Shown: positions 7,577-16,381 of the stretch, in pieces | Position numbering within the stretch: position 1 is the first letter of the stretch | Layout: the number at the start of each line of letters is the position of its first letter | Source of the DNA: Bacteroidales bacterium | Lineage (GTDB): Bacteria > Bacteroidota > Bacteroidia > Bacteroidales > JAAUTT01 | NCBI GenBank assembly: GCA_025361285.1 | Contig: JANYAP010000061.1 | Location: forward strand, 1-43,078 | Length of the DNA stretch: 43,078 nt | Direction: 5' to 3' | The notes under the pieces: model-generated | Database searches by the model: none | What the model was told of the DNA's origin: nothing | What the model saw: only the letters and a program-made list of their open reading frames with translations | Position numbers and translations under genes: made by a program

Positions 7577-8578
7577 ATGATTAAAATATTCAAAATAGAT
7601 CAAAAACAATTTAATACTATTGCCAAGGTAATTGTGATTGTTGCTTTTACGTTGATTGTAACCGATTTTATTTACCGACAAGTTGCCGGAATAACTTACG
7701 ATAATCGCGACCAGTGTATTATTTATAACTACATGCCTCGTTGGCTTTTTTTAGTTTACGAATATTTCTTCGAATTAATTATGGTAGTTATAATAGGTGT
7801 TTTTTCGGGAGTTCTTATTAATCAATACATTACAAAGGTTAAGCGGTTTTTCCCAAAAAATCAGATATTAGCATTTGTTTATGGTTCAATTATTCCGGTA
7901 TGCTCATGTGGCGTACTTCCGTTAATTGAAATAATGAAAGAGCGAGTTAAATTACGGGTAATAATTACATTTATATTAGCGGCACCATTGCTTAATCCTT
8001 TTATTATTGCACTTGCATTCTCACTTATGGGTTTTAAGTACGCCATTATTAGGATATTAGCATCTTTTATTCTTGCTATACTTGGTGGTTTGCTTTTGGA
8101 ATGGGTTGCGAAATTGCTCAACGAAACTAATATTGGCAAATACGATTCGTGCCGAATTAACTGCGAACCAACTAATAGAGATGTTTTTGGACAAACCCTT
8201 CAGGTTACTCTTAAAATGGTACCTTATATTATGATAGCTGGCGTAATGGCGCTTTCGCTTGAATGGTTCGACCCGAAAAAGCACCTGGAATTATTAAATT
8301 TAGGAAACAGTTGGTTAACAATGTTTTTCATGGGAATAATTGGCATACCAATATATATTTGTAATGGCGGCGACATGTTTTTTCTAAAACCATTACTTGC
8401 TTATACCGATTTGTCGTTGGGGTCGTCGATGGTTTTTTCGCTTACCGCATCCTCTGTTTGCATTACATCAATTGTAATGTTAACCAAGTTTATTGGTCGA
8501 AAACTTACCACTGCCCTTGTACTTATAATATTTATTTTAAGCTACATGATAGGAGCGGTATTAAACTTCTTATTTTAA
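7577..8578 (+). CDS. DUF318 / ArsP-type permease
   Basis: A 333-residue multi-spanning protein with about eight hydrophobic segments. The first half has P-V-C-S-C-G-V-L-P (Cys109, Cys111), the hallmark of the DUF318/UPF0718 permease family (PF03773). The second half has the matching P-I-Y-I-C-N-G-G-D segment. Some members (ArsP) export methylated or aromatic trivalent arsenicals through conserved cysteines; for most members the substrate is unknown. I preferred the ATG at 7577. A GTG at 7553 would add eight residues and cannot be excluded. It is the last gene of the redox operon, 57 bases after the small secreted protein, and no ars genes are nearby. The context hints at transport of a thiol-reactive or redox-active species, which is inference. 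Confidence 0.85.
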   Translation: MIKIFKIDQKQFNTIAKVIVIVAFTLIVTDFIYRQVAGITYDNRDQCIIYNYMPRWLFLVYEYFFELIMVVIIGVFSGVLINQYITKVKRFFPKNQILAFVYGSIIPVCSCGVLPLIEIMKERVKLRVIITFILAAPLLNPFIIALAFSLMGFKYAIIRILASFILAILGGLLLEWVAKLLNETNIGKYDSCRINCEPTNRDVFGQTLQVTLKMVPYIMIAGVMALSLEWFDPKKHLELLNLGNSWLTMFFMGIIGIPIYICNGGDMFFLKPLLAYTDLSLGSSMVFSLTASSVCITSIVMLTKFIGRKLTTALVLIIFILSYMIGAVLNFLF

Positions 8579-8740
8579 ATTTTAAAAAATTTTTTCGGTA
8601 AAAAAGCAACAAATAAAGAGTTCTTAATTACACCTTAACCGTTTATTTTAATGCATTTGCACTGTTTATAGCTTCAGCTTTTTTTTGATTTGACCTTAAA
8701 ATCATCTATTTTCGGCAATTGAAATTTTTGCATTCTTTTT

Positions 8741-8766
8741 GATACTCAGTACCTGATACTCAGTAC
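8741..8766. repeat. 12-bp direct repeat upstream of osmC
   Basis: GATACTCAGTAC occurs at 8741-8752 and again at 8755-8766, a 14-base period, 26 bases before the OsmC-family start. It could be a tandem operator or a remnant of a larger repeat. The core is not palindromic apart from GTAC. Confidence 0.6.
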
Positions 8767-8792
8767 TATTTTTAAACATCTAATTAACACCT

Positions 8793-9197
8793 ATGGCAAC
8801 AAGCACTACACAATATTTAGGCGATTTACGCACCGAAGCAACGCACATACTTTCGGGCAAGCAAATAATTACCGATGCTCCCTTAGATAACGAAGGCAAG
8901 GGCGAAGCTTTTTCGCCTACCGATTTATTGGCTACATCGCTAGGCTGTTGCATGTTAACTATTATGGGCATTGCGGCTCGCAAACATGGGTTTTCTATCG
9001 ATGGAACTAAAGTGGTTACAACCAAGATAATGGCACAAAACCCGCGACGTGTTGGCGAAATTATTGTGGAATTTACCTTTCCGCCAAATGATTACAACGA
9101 TAAAGCAAAGAAATTTATTGAAGCTGCCGCACGCGAATGCCCAGTGGCTAGTAGCCTACATCCCGATTTGGCTCAAACAATACTTTTTAACTATTAG
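8793..9197 (+). CDS. OsmC/Ohr family peroxiredoxin-like protein
   Basis: A 134-residue cytoplasmic protein of OsmC length. It has the G-E-G-x-x-F-S-P-T-D-L-L-A-T-S-L-G-C-C segment bearing the first redox cysteine (Cys52 or Cys53) and R-E-C-P-V-A-S with the second (Cys116). OsmC/Ohr proteins reduce organic or inorganic hydroperoxides with this cysteine pair. The doublet Cys-Cys at the first site is slightly unusual but seen in the wider family. The gene is a single unit downstream of the redox operon, with 214 bases between them. A functional link to oxidative stress from that operon is possible but unproven. Confidence 0.92.
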   Translation: MATSTTQYLGDLRTEATHILSGKQIITDAPLDNEGKGEAFSPTDLLATSLGCCMLTIMGIAARKHGFSIDGTKVVTTKIMAQNPRRVGEIIVEFTFPPNDYNDKAKKFIEAAARECPVASSLHPDLAQTILFNY

Positions 9198-9346
9198 TAA
9201 CCAGCAATGGCTCTGAGGGTTTTTTAATTCTTCTACTTTAACAAGTTGTAGTATAGCAAAATACATATAAATTGAGAAATATTCCTATGTATTCCTAAAA
9301 CATTAAATATGAAGGGTTTGTGAAATATTTACAGAATGATTAAAGA

Positions 9347-10189
9347 ATGATTTTAGCAAATTATCACACTCATACTAAATTTTGTGATGGGTTAGAGATG
9401 CCAAAAACTTATGTTAGGGAGGCTATTCGTTTAAATATGAAAACGTTGGGCTTTTCTGCCCATGCGCCTTTGCCATTCCATTGCCCATGTACCTTGCCTA
9501 TTGAAAAATACGAGGAATATAAAAATGTTATTTCTCAGCTCAAAAATGAATTTTCGGACTCAATTGAAATTTTGTGTGGGCTGGAAATTGATTATATTCC
9601 CGATTTATGGAAAGAGCTTGAGGGCTCTATTGTTCCATCATCGCTCGATTACTTTGTAGGATCGATTCATTTTATTGATACATACCCCGATGGAACTCGC
9701 TGGACTATTGATGGTTCGAATGAGCGCTTTCGGAAAGGGTGGGAAGAAATTTTCGCCAAAGACTCCAGTGCCGTTATTACCAAGTTATTCAAATACACTC
9801 GAGAAATGATTTCGGTTATGAAACCCTCTATTATAGGGCATTTCGATAAAATTAAAGTGCAAAACAGCAAAAAGTGCATTATCGATGAGAATGATGGTTT
9901 GTACCGTGCCGAAGTACTAGAAACCTTGCAAGCCATTGAGGCGTCAGATTGTGTTGTTGAGGTAAATACGCGTGGAGTTTACCGCCGAAATGAAGCGGAA
10001 CTATACCCTAGTTTTTGGATACTTGAACTTATGGCTAAAATGAATATTCCAGTAGTTATAAATTCCGATGCCCATCGTGCTAGCGAGCTGGTAAATCATT
10101 TCGAATATGCCGCCGATAAGTTACGCAAAGCAGGTTTTAAAAGTAGAGTGTATCTAACTGGTGGAGAATGGTTTTCGGTGAAATTGTAG
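9347..10189 (+). CDS. hisK: PHP-domain histidinol-phosphatase (HisJ/HisK family)
   Basis: A 280-residue PHP-superfamily metal hydrolase. The N-terminal N-Y-H-T-H-T motif, then S-A-H-A-P, G-L-E-I-D-Y, G-S-I-H-F, G-H-F-D and the C-terminal N-S-D-A-H are the metal-binding set of the HisJ family. These enzymes dephosphorylate histidinol phosphate in histidine synthesis. No other his genes are in the window, and some PHP members act on other phosphates, so the substrate is inferred from family. There is no signal peptide. It converges with the minus-strand MBL hydrolase, with only three bases between the stop codons. Confidence 0.85.
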   Translation: MILANYHTHTKFCDGLEMPKTYVREAIRLNMKTLGFSAHAPLPFHCPCTLPIEKYEEYKNVISQLKNEFSDSIEILCGLEIDYIPDLWKELEGSIVPSSLDYFVGSIHFIDTYPDGTRWTIDGSNERFRKGWEEIFAKDSSAVITKLFKYTREMISVMKPSIIGHFDKIKVQNSKKCIIDENDGLYRAEVLETLQAIEASDCVVEVNTRGVYRRNEAELYPSFWILELMAKMNIPVVINSDAHRASELVNHFEYAADKLRKAGFKSRVYLTGGEWFSVKL

Positions 10190-10192
10190 GGT

Positions 10193-10969
10193 TTAGAAGT
10201 AAAAAAAGTCGCCAGTTAGTACCTGATGTATTTTAAATGCATCGTTAAACCTCGTTAAAGCTGCAAGCGAAGTGCAGTGTGCTGGATAAAGAGTTGGTAC
10301 CGATAACGATTGAAAATACTCCACAGTTTTTCGGGTTTGTTCGTTATCCGATCTTAAATGAAAACCGCCAATTACCGCATAAACATTGTCGATACCAGTG
10401 ATTTTTCGCGCGTACTCCACAATATTACAAATGCCTGCATGTGCGCAACCCGACACAATAACTAAGCCATTGGTGGTTGATATTGCTAATGCAGAATCAT
10501 CTGGAACGTTGTCGTCGTTTCCATTTTCGTCGATAAAATGGTTGGCAGATAATTCAAAATTGTTTATCCTCGGTATTTCACCCAAAAAAGTAATTGAAGG
10601 GCTTATTTTATAAGGTTTTCGGCTTAAGGTTAGCGTAAATCTCTCCTCAATTTCGCTAAGCGATTGATTTAAGCCTATATAACGATTGTCTTTTCTATTA
10701 TATCTTTTTATAAATGCATCGGGGTGGCATATAAGCGGCAATCCACTTATGTTTATAAGTCCGTTCCCATGATCCCAATGCCCGTGGCTTAAAACAATAG
10801 CATCTATATCGGTAAGACTGATATCTAATAAGTTGGCATTTTTTATATACACGTCGGTAGCACCTGCATCGAATAGTATTTTTTTATCGGCCTCCACAAG
10901 GTACGATAAACCATATTCCGAAAGGCAGTTTCGACCTGGAGCATTGTCATTTAATACGGTTAATTTCAC
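10193..10969 (-). CDS. MBL-fold metallo-hydrolase
   Basis: A 258-residue cytoplasmic protein with the metallo-beta-lactamase signature S-H-G-H-W-D-H-G, followed by S-G-C-A-H-A-G, G-G-F-H-L and P-A-H-C, which complete a two-metal site. The sequence resembles the group of archaeal and bacterial enzymes annotated as 7,8-dihydropterin-6-methyl-4-aminobenzene-phosphate synthase-like (MJ0936/TM0207 type), although the true substrate is unknown. The start is GTG at 10969, giving M-K-L-T-V-L-N-D-N, the expected family start. It follows the LysE gene by 24 bases on the same strand, so the two are probably co-transcribed. Confidence 0.85.
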   Translation of the reverse strand: MKLTVLNDNAPGRNCLSEYGLSYLVEADKKILFDAGATDVYIKNANLLDISLTDIDAIVLSHGHWDHGNGLINISGLPLICHPDAFIKRYNRKDNRYIGLNQSLSEIEERFTLTLSRKPYKISPSITFLGEIPRINNFELSANHFIDENGNDDNVPDDSALAISTTNGLVIVSGCAHAGICNIVEYARKITGIDNVYAVIGGFHLRSDNEQTRKTVEYFQSLSVPTLYPAHCTSLAALTRFNDAFKIHQVLTGDFFYF

Positions 10970-10993
10970 TAAATACCCTATTAATCAAATTGT

Positions 10994-11617
10994 TTAGAAA
11001 TAAAGTTTGTATATTACAACCAATCCACATACAAATATTACAACACCCATAATTTTGTTAAGCCACCATATATTTTTCAATCGTATTTTATCGCGAAACT
11101 TGCTAATCCCAAAGCATAAAATATACCACCAGCCCATAGCGCCTACAAATACGCCACCTATAAGCAAAATGCCCGACAGGATATTTGTATTTTCTTCCAA
11201 CATATTAAAACCAGCAAACGAGGCTAGAAACACGAAAAAAGGAACTGGATTTGAGAGAGTTATGAAGAAAACTGAAAGAAACTCCTCCATCGGGTTTGTT
11301 TTTTTATTGCGCATTTTGCGCATTTCAACTGCCGGGTTAGTGTAAAATGTTCTTATTGCTATTACTATAATTATTACTGCTCCAATAAGTTGTATCCAAT
11401 ATTTTTCGCGATTTATAAAGCTTACTATAAAGCCAAAGCCAACGCCAGCAAGAATTGCGTAAAACGTATCGGCAACAGCCGCCCCGAGCCCCGTTACAAC
11501 GCCCGATTTCAGTCCGCGGTTTATAGTGCGTTGAATACACATAACACCAACTGGCCCGAGCGGTACCGAAACCAAAAGACCGAGAAGCAATCCTTTAATT
11601 AATTGAGCAATTAACAT
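10994..11617 (-). CDS. LysE/RhtB family exporter
   Basis: A 207-residue inner-membrane protein with about six hydrophobic segments. It carries the family opening G-L-L-V-S-V-P-L-G-P-V-G and a conserved L-S-N-P-V-P segment in the middle. Members export amino acids or related small molecules; the substrate cannot be read from sequence. It is first in a two-gene minus-strand unit with the MBL hydrolase and is divergent from lnt. A good -7 box lies at 11637-11644. Confidence 0.88.
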   Translation of the reverse strand: MLIAQLIKGLLLGLLVSVPLGPVGVMCIQRTINRGLKSGVVTGLGAAVADTFYAILAGVGFGFIVSFINREKYWIQLIGAVIIIVIAIRTFYTNPAVEMRKMRNKKTNPMEEFLSVFFITLSNPVPFFVFLASFAGFNMLEENTNILSGILLIGGVFVGAMGWWYILCFGISKFRDKIRLKNIWWLNKIMGVVIFVCGLVVIYKLYF

Positions 11618-11636
11618 TCGAGTTGTTTTGAGATTT

Positions 11637-11644
11637 CAAAGGTA
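11637..11644 (-). promoter_or_regulatory. candidate -7 box for the LysE-MBL unit
   Basis: Read on the minus strand this is TACCTTTG, an exact TAnnTTTG match, 20 bases upstream of the LysE start codon. Spacing is as expected for a short leader in Bacteroidota. The -33 element is not obvious. Confidence 0.5.
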
Positions 11645-11722
11645 GTAATTCATGCGAATTACGAGATTGGAAATTAAAAATACCATATTTTTACTGGCTA
11701 TATTCTTTACGAAAATTTAAAA

Positions 11723-13315
11723 ATGAAAGGTAGTGTTATTCTGTACGTGCTATTTAGTGGAGTTTTACTTAGTTTTCCGTGGCTTTCGGGTTTTTCGGGA
11801 ATATTTATCCTTCTAGCTTTTGTACCTCTATTAATTATTGAAAATGAGGTATATATAAGTGAATCGGGCAAATTGTCGGGTAAAGTATTTTTGTATGCTT
11901 CGCTAACTTTTTTTACTTGGAACATACTCACTACTTGGTGGATAGCTTATGCATCGGTTGCCGGAGCTGCTACCGCAATTATAGTGAATACATTTTTGCT
12001 TTCGGTGGTTTTTTGGATGTTCCATATTACTAAATTGACTTTAGGTAAAGTTCTGGGCTATACTTCGTTAGTAGTTTATTACGTAGCATTTGAATATTTT
12101 TACCTTAATGCCGAAATTTCATGGCCTTGGTTAAATTTGGGAAATGCATTTGCAAACAGTTACAAATTGGTACAATGGTACGAATATACCGGAACATTGG
12201 GAGGAACCGTTTGGATATTGGTTGCGAACATTGTTGTATATCTAATAATTGAAATTATTCTTTCGCGAAGCATGAAAAATCTATTTTGGAATTCCTTTAT
12301 TTGCTTTATAATTATTGGGTTACCTGTTGTTTTTTCTGTTTTTGTGTATAATGCTTATAATGAAAGTGTTAAGCCTTGTAGCTTTACTTTAGTTCAACCT
12401 AATATCGATTCGTATAATTCCAGCATTACAACAGCGCAAAAGTACTCATTATTAATTGATTTAGCCGAAGCAGCTACCGACGATTCGACCAACTTTGTTA
12501 TTGCACCCGAGGTTTTTCTGGACGATAATTTGAATGAAGTTTCTATTAGTAATAAATTACATATTAACACTTTACGTAATTTTGTCGATTCTGGTAGGCA
12601 TACTGCGTTAATTGTTGGCGCATTAACCTACCGAAACTACTCAGCCAACGAAATAATGTCGCCAACGGCTCATATACAGGCATCAACTGGTGTTTATTAC
12701 GACATTTATAATTCGGCATTGCAAATTTCGAAAGGCAATTCCGTAGACATATACCATAAATCGAAGCTTGTGGTGGGTATCGAAAAAATGCCGTATCAAA
12801 AGTTGTTGAGGTTTTTAAAAAAGCCAGTCGAGAAATTTGGGGGTTCGATTGTAAGTTATGGCACACAGGCTAATAGAGATGTTTTTGTTTCGAAGGGTCA
12901 CAATTTTCGAATTGCACCTGTTATTTGCTACGAATCGGTTTATGGCGAACATGTTACGGGGTATGTAAATAACGGAGCAAATGCAATAGTTATTATTACC
13001 AACGATGGCTGGTGGGGCAATACACCTGGTTACAAGCAACATTTAAGTTTTGCAAAGCTACGGGCTATTGAAACACGCCGAAGCATTGCTAGGTGCGCAA
13101 GTACTGGTATTTCGGCCTTTATAAACCAGCGTGGCGATATTATTGCGTCGACCAGTTTTAACGAGCGCACCGCCATAAAGGGCTCGGTAAACTTAAACGA
13201 TAAAGTAACATTCTATGTAAAATATGGCGATTTTGTTGGTAAAATAGCTGTTGCAGTGAGTATTATGATTTTGGTTTTAACATTAACATTTAGTGTTATT
13301 AGGTTGAAGCGTTAA
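11723..13315 (+). CDS. lnt: apolipoprotein N-acyltransferase
   Basis: A 530-residue inner-membrane enzyme. The N-terminal half has about six to seven hydrophobic segments and a final one sits near the C-terminus. Between them is a periplasmic nitrilase-like domain with the expected catalytic Glu263 (A-P-E-V-F), Lys346 (Y-H-K-S-K-L-V) and Cys402 (V-I-C-Y-E-S). Lnt adds the third acyl chain to the N-terminal cysteine of mature lipoproteins. The usual loop around the essential second glutamate reads G-I-E-K-M-P instead of F-G-E, as in other Bacteroidota. The gene starts a plus-strand run of envelope genes. The many lipoproteins here (1654, 6831, 27869, 41304) are its kind of substrate. Confidence 0.93.
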   Translation: MKGSVILYVLFSGVLLSFPWLSGFSGIFILLAFVPLLIIENEVYISESGKLSGKVFLYASLTFFTWNILTTWWIAYASVAGAATAIIVNTFLLSVVFWMFHITKLTLGKVLGYTSLVVYYVAFEYFYLNAEISWPWLNLGNAFANSYKLVQWYEYTGTLGGTVWILVANIVVYLIIEIILSRSMKNLFWNSFICFIIIGLPVVFSVFVYNAYNESVKPCSFTLVQPNIDSYNSSITTAQKYSLLIDLAEAATDDSTNFVIAPEVFLDDNLNEVSISNKLHINTLRNFVDSGRHTALIVGALTYRNYSANEIMSPTAHIQASTGVYYDIYNSALQISKGNSVDIYHKSKLVVGIEKMPYQKLLRFLKKPVEKFGGSIVSYGTQANRDVFVSKGHNFRIAPVICYESVYGEHVTGYVNNGANAIVIITNDGWWGNTPGYKQHLSFAKLRAIETRRSIARCASTGISAFINQRGDIIASTSFNERTAIKGSVNLNDKVTFYVKYGDFVGKIAVAVSIMILVLTLTFSVIRLKR

Positions 13316-13629
13316 ACGGTTGGGCTTTGTTAAATTTGATAATCGAACCAAATAAGGTTGGCTTTATGGTTTCATATTTTTCTACCAAGGTGAAAAAGTA
13401 TAGTTAAATACCTTGTTTTAAATTTGTTAACCTTAGTAGAAATTAAAATGCCGAGATTTCTAAAAACCTTATTAACAAATAAAGCCCGCAACCTTCTGAT
13501 AGGTTTAATCCTGCGATCTTCTTCACTCCAATTTTCATTTTCACTATTTTATATTTTATCTGTCGAAATAAGTATCTCGCGATATAATTTTATCTTTGTT
13601 GCGGCGTTTATAAAACATATCTTTTTATA
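13316..13629 (+). other. intergenic region lnt to PASTA gene
   Basis: No supported gene. A 68-codon open frame (13424-13630) ends on the start codon of the next gene but lacks similarity and typical codon use. The notable signal is the -7 box at 13591-13598. There is no obvious terminator after lnt. Confidence 0.5.
13591..13598 (+). promoter_or_regulatory. candidate -7 box for the PASTA-T9SS-rluD-ddl operon
   Basis: TATCTTTG matches TAnnTTTG exactly and lies 32 bases before the PASTA gene start, at ordinary leader distance. Confidence 0.5.
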
Positions 13630-14430
13630 ATGAAGGATCTTATTGCATTTTTTCAGAATCGGACGGTACAAAAGCATATACTTTATTATCTTGGTGGGTT
13701 AATTGTTTTTATCATTCTTGTATTCTTGTCGTTACGTGTATATACGCGCCATGGGCAAGCACTTTCGGTGCCCGACTTTCGCGGCAAAAGTATGAGCGAA
13801 GCAACAAACATGGCCGACCAGAAGCATCTTCGATTGTTGGTTTCCGACTCGTCATTTATTCAGGGTCAGGAGCCTGGGGTGGTTATAGGTCAAAATCCGT
13901 CGTTCGACACTAAGGTGAAGGAAAACAGAACTATATTCATAACTATTAATGCTATGAATCCCGAAAAGGTTGAAATGCCCGATGTTGTTGGCGTATCGCT
14001 TCGCGAAGCTGAGGCACGACTTATGCGATATGGTTTGCGCGTTGGCTTTAAAAGATACGTTCCCGATTTGGGTAAAGATTATGTGCTGCGGCAGATTTTC
14101 CATAACAGGGAAATAGCCAAAGGCAAAATGATTATTAAAGGTTCGTATATCGATTTAGTATTAGGCGGTGGCCTAGGAAACTCTCAGGGCACTGTACCCA
14201 ACTTAAAAGGGCTTACGCTCGACCAAGCAAAAGAGGTACTGTCGTTAAATTACCTTAACTTTGGTGCTACTATTTATAATAATTCCATAGAAACATATCA
14301 GGATACGCTCGATGCCGTAATTGGGAAACAAAAGCCCGAAAATGGCGCATCGGTAAGCATGGGGTCATCTATAGACGTTTGGTTTATAGTTAGTAAGGCA
14401 GTAGCAACTTCCGACACAATTAAAAATTAA
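13630..14430 (+). CDS. PASTA domain-containing membrane protein
   Basis: A 266-residue protein with a short cytoplasmic N-terminus, one transmembrane helix (about residues 17-37) and three extracytoplasmic PASTA domains (about 43-110, 113-183 and 188-258). Each opens with V-P-D/N-x-x-G-x-x-x-x-E/Q-A. PASTA domains bind peptidoglycan stem peptides or muropeptides. Unlike the serine/threonine kinases and PBPs of Gram-positives, there is no attached kinase or transpeptidase. Small PASTA proteins next to rluD and ddl are a recurrent Bacteroidota arrangement. The next gene starts one base after the stop. Likely role: cell-wall sensing or scaffolding, by inference. Confidence 0.9.
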   Translation: MKDLIAFFQNRTVQKHILYYLGGLIVFIILVFLSLRVYTRHGQALSVPDFRGKSMSEATNMADQKHLRLLVSDSSFIQGQEPGVVIGQNPSFDTKVKENRTIFITINAMNPEKVEMPDVVGVSLREAEARLMRYGLRVGFKRYVPDLGKDYVLRQIFHNREIAKGKMIIKGSYIDLVLGGGLGNSQGTVPNLKGLTLDQAKEVLSLNYLNFGATIYNNSIETYQDTLDAVIGKQKPENGASVSMGSSIDVWFIVSKAVATSDTIKN

Positions 14431-14485
14431 CATGGAGAAATTACCCAATAATTTGAGCGACACAAGCTTCTGCAGAATTGAAAAA

Positions 14486-16381
14486 ATGGCTGTAAGAATG
14501 AACTTGGCTATTGTTGTAGCGGTTATTTTTATGTTTGTTTTTAATACAACATTAATAAGGGCGCAAGAAGCTATTGAAGGGTTATCGGAAAACGCTACGC
14601 TGATGAATTATAAAGCCAGCAATGGCTTACAACTTAAGGCGGTACGTGCTGCCGACACACTTACGCTTCCTTTTATCGACGATTTTTCATCAACAAAAAT
14701 CTATACCGATGCAAATAAATGGGCTGATAAGTATGTGTATATTAATTCGACTTATGCATACAACCCTCTAAGTATTGGGGTGGCTACTTTCGATGCACTA
14801 AACGAAAATGGGCTGTTATACGAAAAGCCCGATACGATATTGGCGGTTCCATCCGACACTTTAACGTCGTTGCCAATAGACTTAAGCAATCCAAGGGATT
14901 CTGATATTTACCTTAGTTTTTATTACGAACCAGGTGGTTTTGGCAATAAACCCGAGAAGGGCGATTCGCTTATGCTCGATTTTTATTCGCCATTAACAAT
15001 GGCTTGGAAAAACCATATATGGGGTGCGGCCGGCGATACATTTAGGCATAATTTCAGGCAGGTTTTAATTAAAATCGATAGCCCCGAATATTTGCAAAAG
15101 GGCTTTCGTTTCCGCTATCGCAATTTAACATCGTTCGGCATTTCAACGGTGGCGTCCGACGGAAAAAATTTTAGAAATAATAGTAATTGGCATATCGATT
15201 ACGTGCGGCTCGATGCTAATAGAAACGACAAAGATACAGCTATTCAGGACGTTGCATTTATTAAGCCGATGACTTCGCTTATTCTGCAATATCAATCGAT
15301 ACCAAAGGATCAGTTTAATGCAGCGTCAAAAAGTATTTTAAAATCGCAAATGCAAGTAACCTACCGTAATAACGATGCTGAAAAAACTTATGGGGTATTT
15401 AGATATTTCGAAATTAAACAGTTAAACTCGACCAACAAACCCATTCTTCTTCCCGATGGGAAAGAAAACATCTTGCCCAATTCAACCTTCGAGTTAAATA
15501 GAAACTTTAACAATCCTTTTGGAACATCGCCCGATTCGGCAGTTTTCGAAGCAAAATGTTATCTAACAGATACTCCTGCCGATTATAAATGGAACGACAC
15601 TATACGCTTTAACCAGGTGTTTAGCAACTACTTTGCTTATGATGATGGCTCGCCCGAAAAAGGCTACGGGATGGATAATGCGCAAGGCTACGGTAAATAT
15701 GCATATAGGTTTACATCGTTCGTTGCCGATACTCTTACCGACGTACAATTTTATTTTAACACTATAAAATGGGCCGACGACAAAAAACATTATTTTAAGA
15801 TAGGTGTATGGGCCGATACGATTGATAGCAAGCCTGGTAGATTAATATTTGCAAGCGATTATTTTTCGACTGATTCAATTAAGTCGAAAGGCTTTAACAA
15901 ATTCATTACCTTTCCGTTAGATACTTTTTTAGTTTTAAAGGGTAAATTTTATGTAGGTTGGATTCAAACTGGCGACTATTTCTTTATGAATGTTGGTTAC
16001 GATATGAATAACAATAGCAACAGCTCCACCTTTTCATTTTTCGAAAACAGATGGGTTAACTCAGAACTAAATGGTTCGTTGATGATTAGGCCAGTTTTTG
16101 GGAATGCAAAAATTAAAAAGCCTAGCACCATCACTCAAAAGTCGAAGTTGTCTTTTCAAAATCCAGTAGATCAAAGTATTAAGCTCGGATCGGATGAGCT
16201 TCAGGATTTCGAACAAGCCCAATATACAATATATAACATTCAGGGTACTAAGGTAATGCAGTCAAATTATTTCGATCGCAATTCTATTGATGTAAGTAGT
16301 CTTTCGCAAGGTGTTTATATTCTTATACTTGTGCAGAAAAATAAAAGTTTTGCACCCGTTAAATTTTTGATACAACGATAA
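14486..16381 (+). CDS. T9SS type A sorting domain-containing protein
   Basis: A secreted protein of 631 residues from this start. The signal peptide begins M-A-V-R-M-N-L-A and ends I-R-A-Q. An in-frame ATG at 14432, one base after the PASTA stop, would add 18 polar residues and could be the true start. The middle is unrecognised, beta-rich and rich in W-x-D and D-T segments, with no catalytic motif I can name. The last ~75 residues form a type A sorting domain: Q-Y-T-I-Y-N-I-Q-G-T-K-V, a V-S-S-L-S-Q-G-V-Y segment and the final basic residues. This sends the protein through the outer membrane by T9SS for surface attachment or release. It lies between the PASTA gene and rluD with no gap, so it is transcribed with cell-wall and ribosome genes. 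Confidence 0.87.
   Translation: MAVRMNLAIVVAVIFMFVFNTTLIRAQEAIEGLSENATLMNYKASNGLQLKAVRAADTLTLPFIDDFSSTKIYTDANKWADKYVYINSTYAYNPLSIGVATFDALNENGLLYEKPDTILAVPSDTLTSLPIDLSNPRDSDIYLSFYYEPGGFGNKPEKGDSLMLDFYSPLTMAWKNHIWGAAGDTFRHNFRQVLIKIDSPEYLQKGFRFRYRNLTSFGISTVASDGKNFRNNSNWHIDYVRLDANRNDKDTAIQDVAFIKPMTSLILQYQSIPKDQFNAASKSILKSQMQVTYRNNDAEKTYGVFRYFEIKQLNSTNKPILLPDGKENILPNSTFELNRNFNNPFGTSPDSAVFEAKCYLTDTPADYKWNDTIRFNQVFSNYFAYDDGSPEKGYGMDNAQGYGKYAYRFTSFVADTLTDVQFYFNTIKWADDKKHYFKIGVWADTIDSKPGRLIFASDYFSTDSIKSKGFNKFITFPLDTFLVLKGKFYVGWIQTGDYFFMNVGYDMNNNSNSSTFSFFENRWVNSELNGSLMIRPVFGNAKIKKPSTITQKSKLSFQNPVDQSIKLGSDELQDFEQAQYTIYNIQGTKVMQSNYFDRNSIDVSSLSQGVYILILVQKNKSFAPVKFLIQR

Noticed and set aside
7577-8578. Arsenic resistance operon
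   Set aside because: The permease is of the ArsP superfamily, but no ArsR, ArsC, ArsM or similar gene is present.
13424-13630. 68-codon plus-strand open frame before the PASTA gene
   Set aside because: Contains the likely promoter of the next gene, has atypical residues and no similarity.
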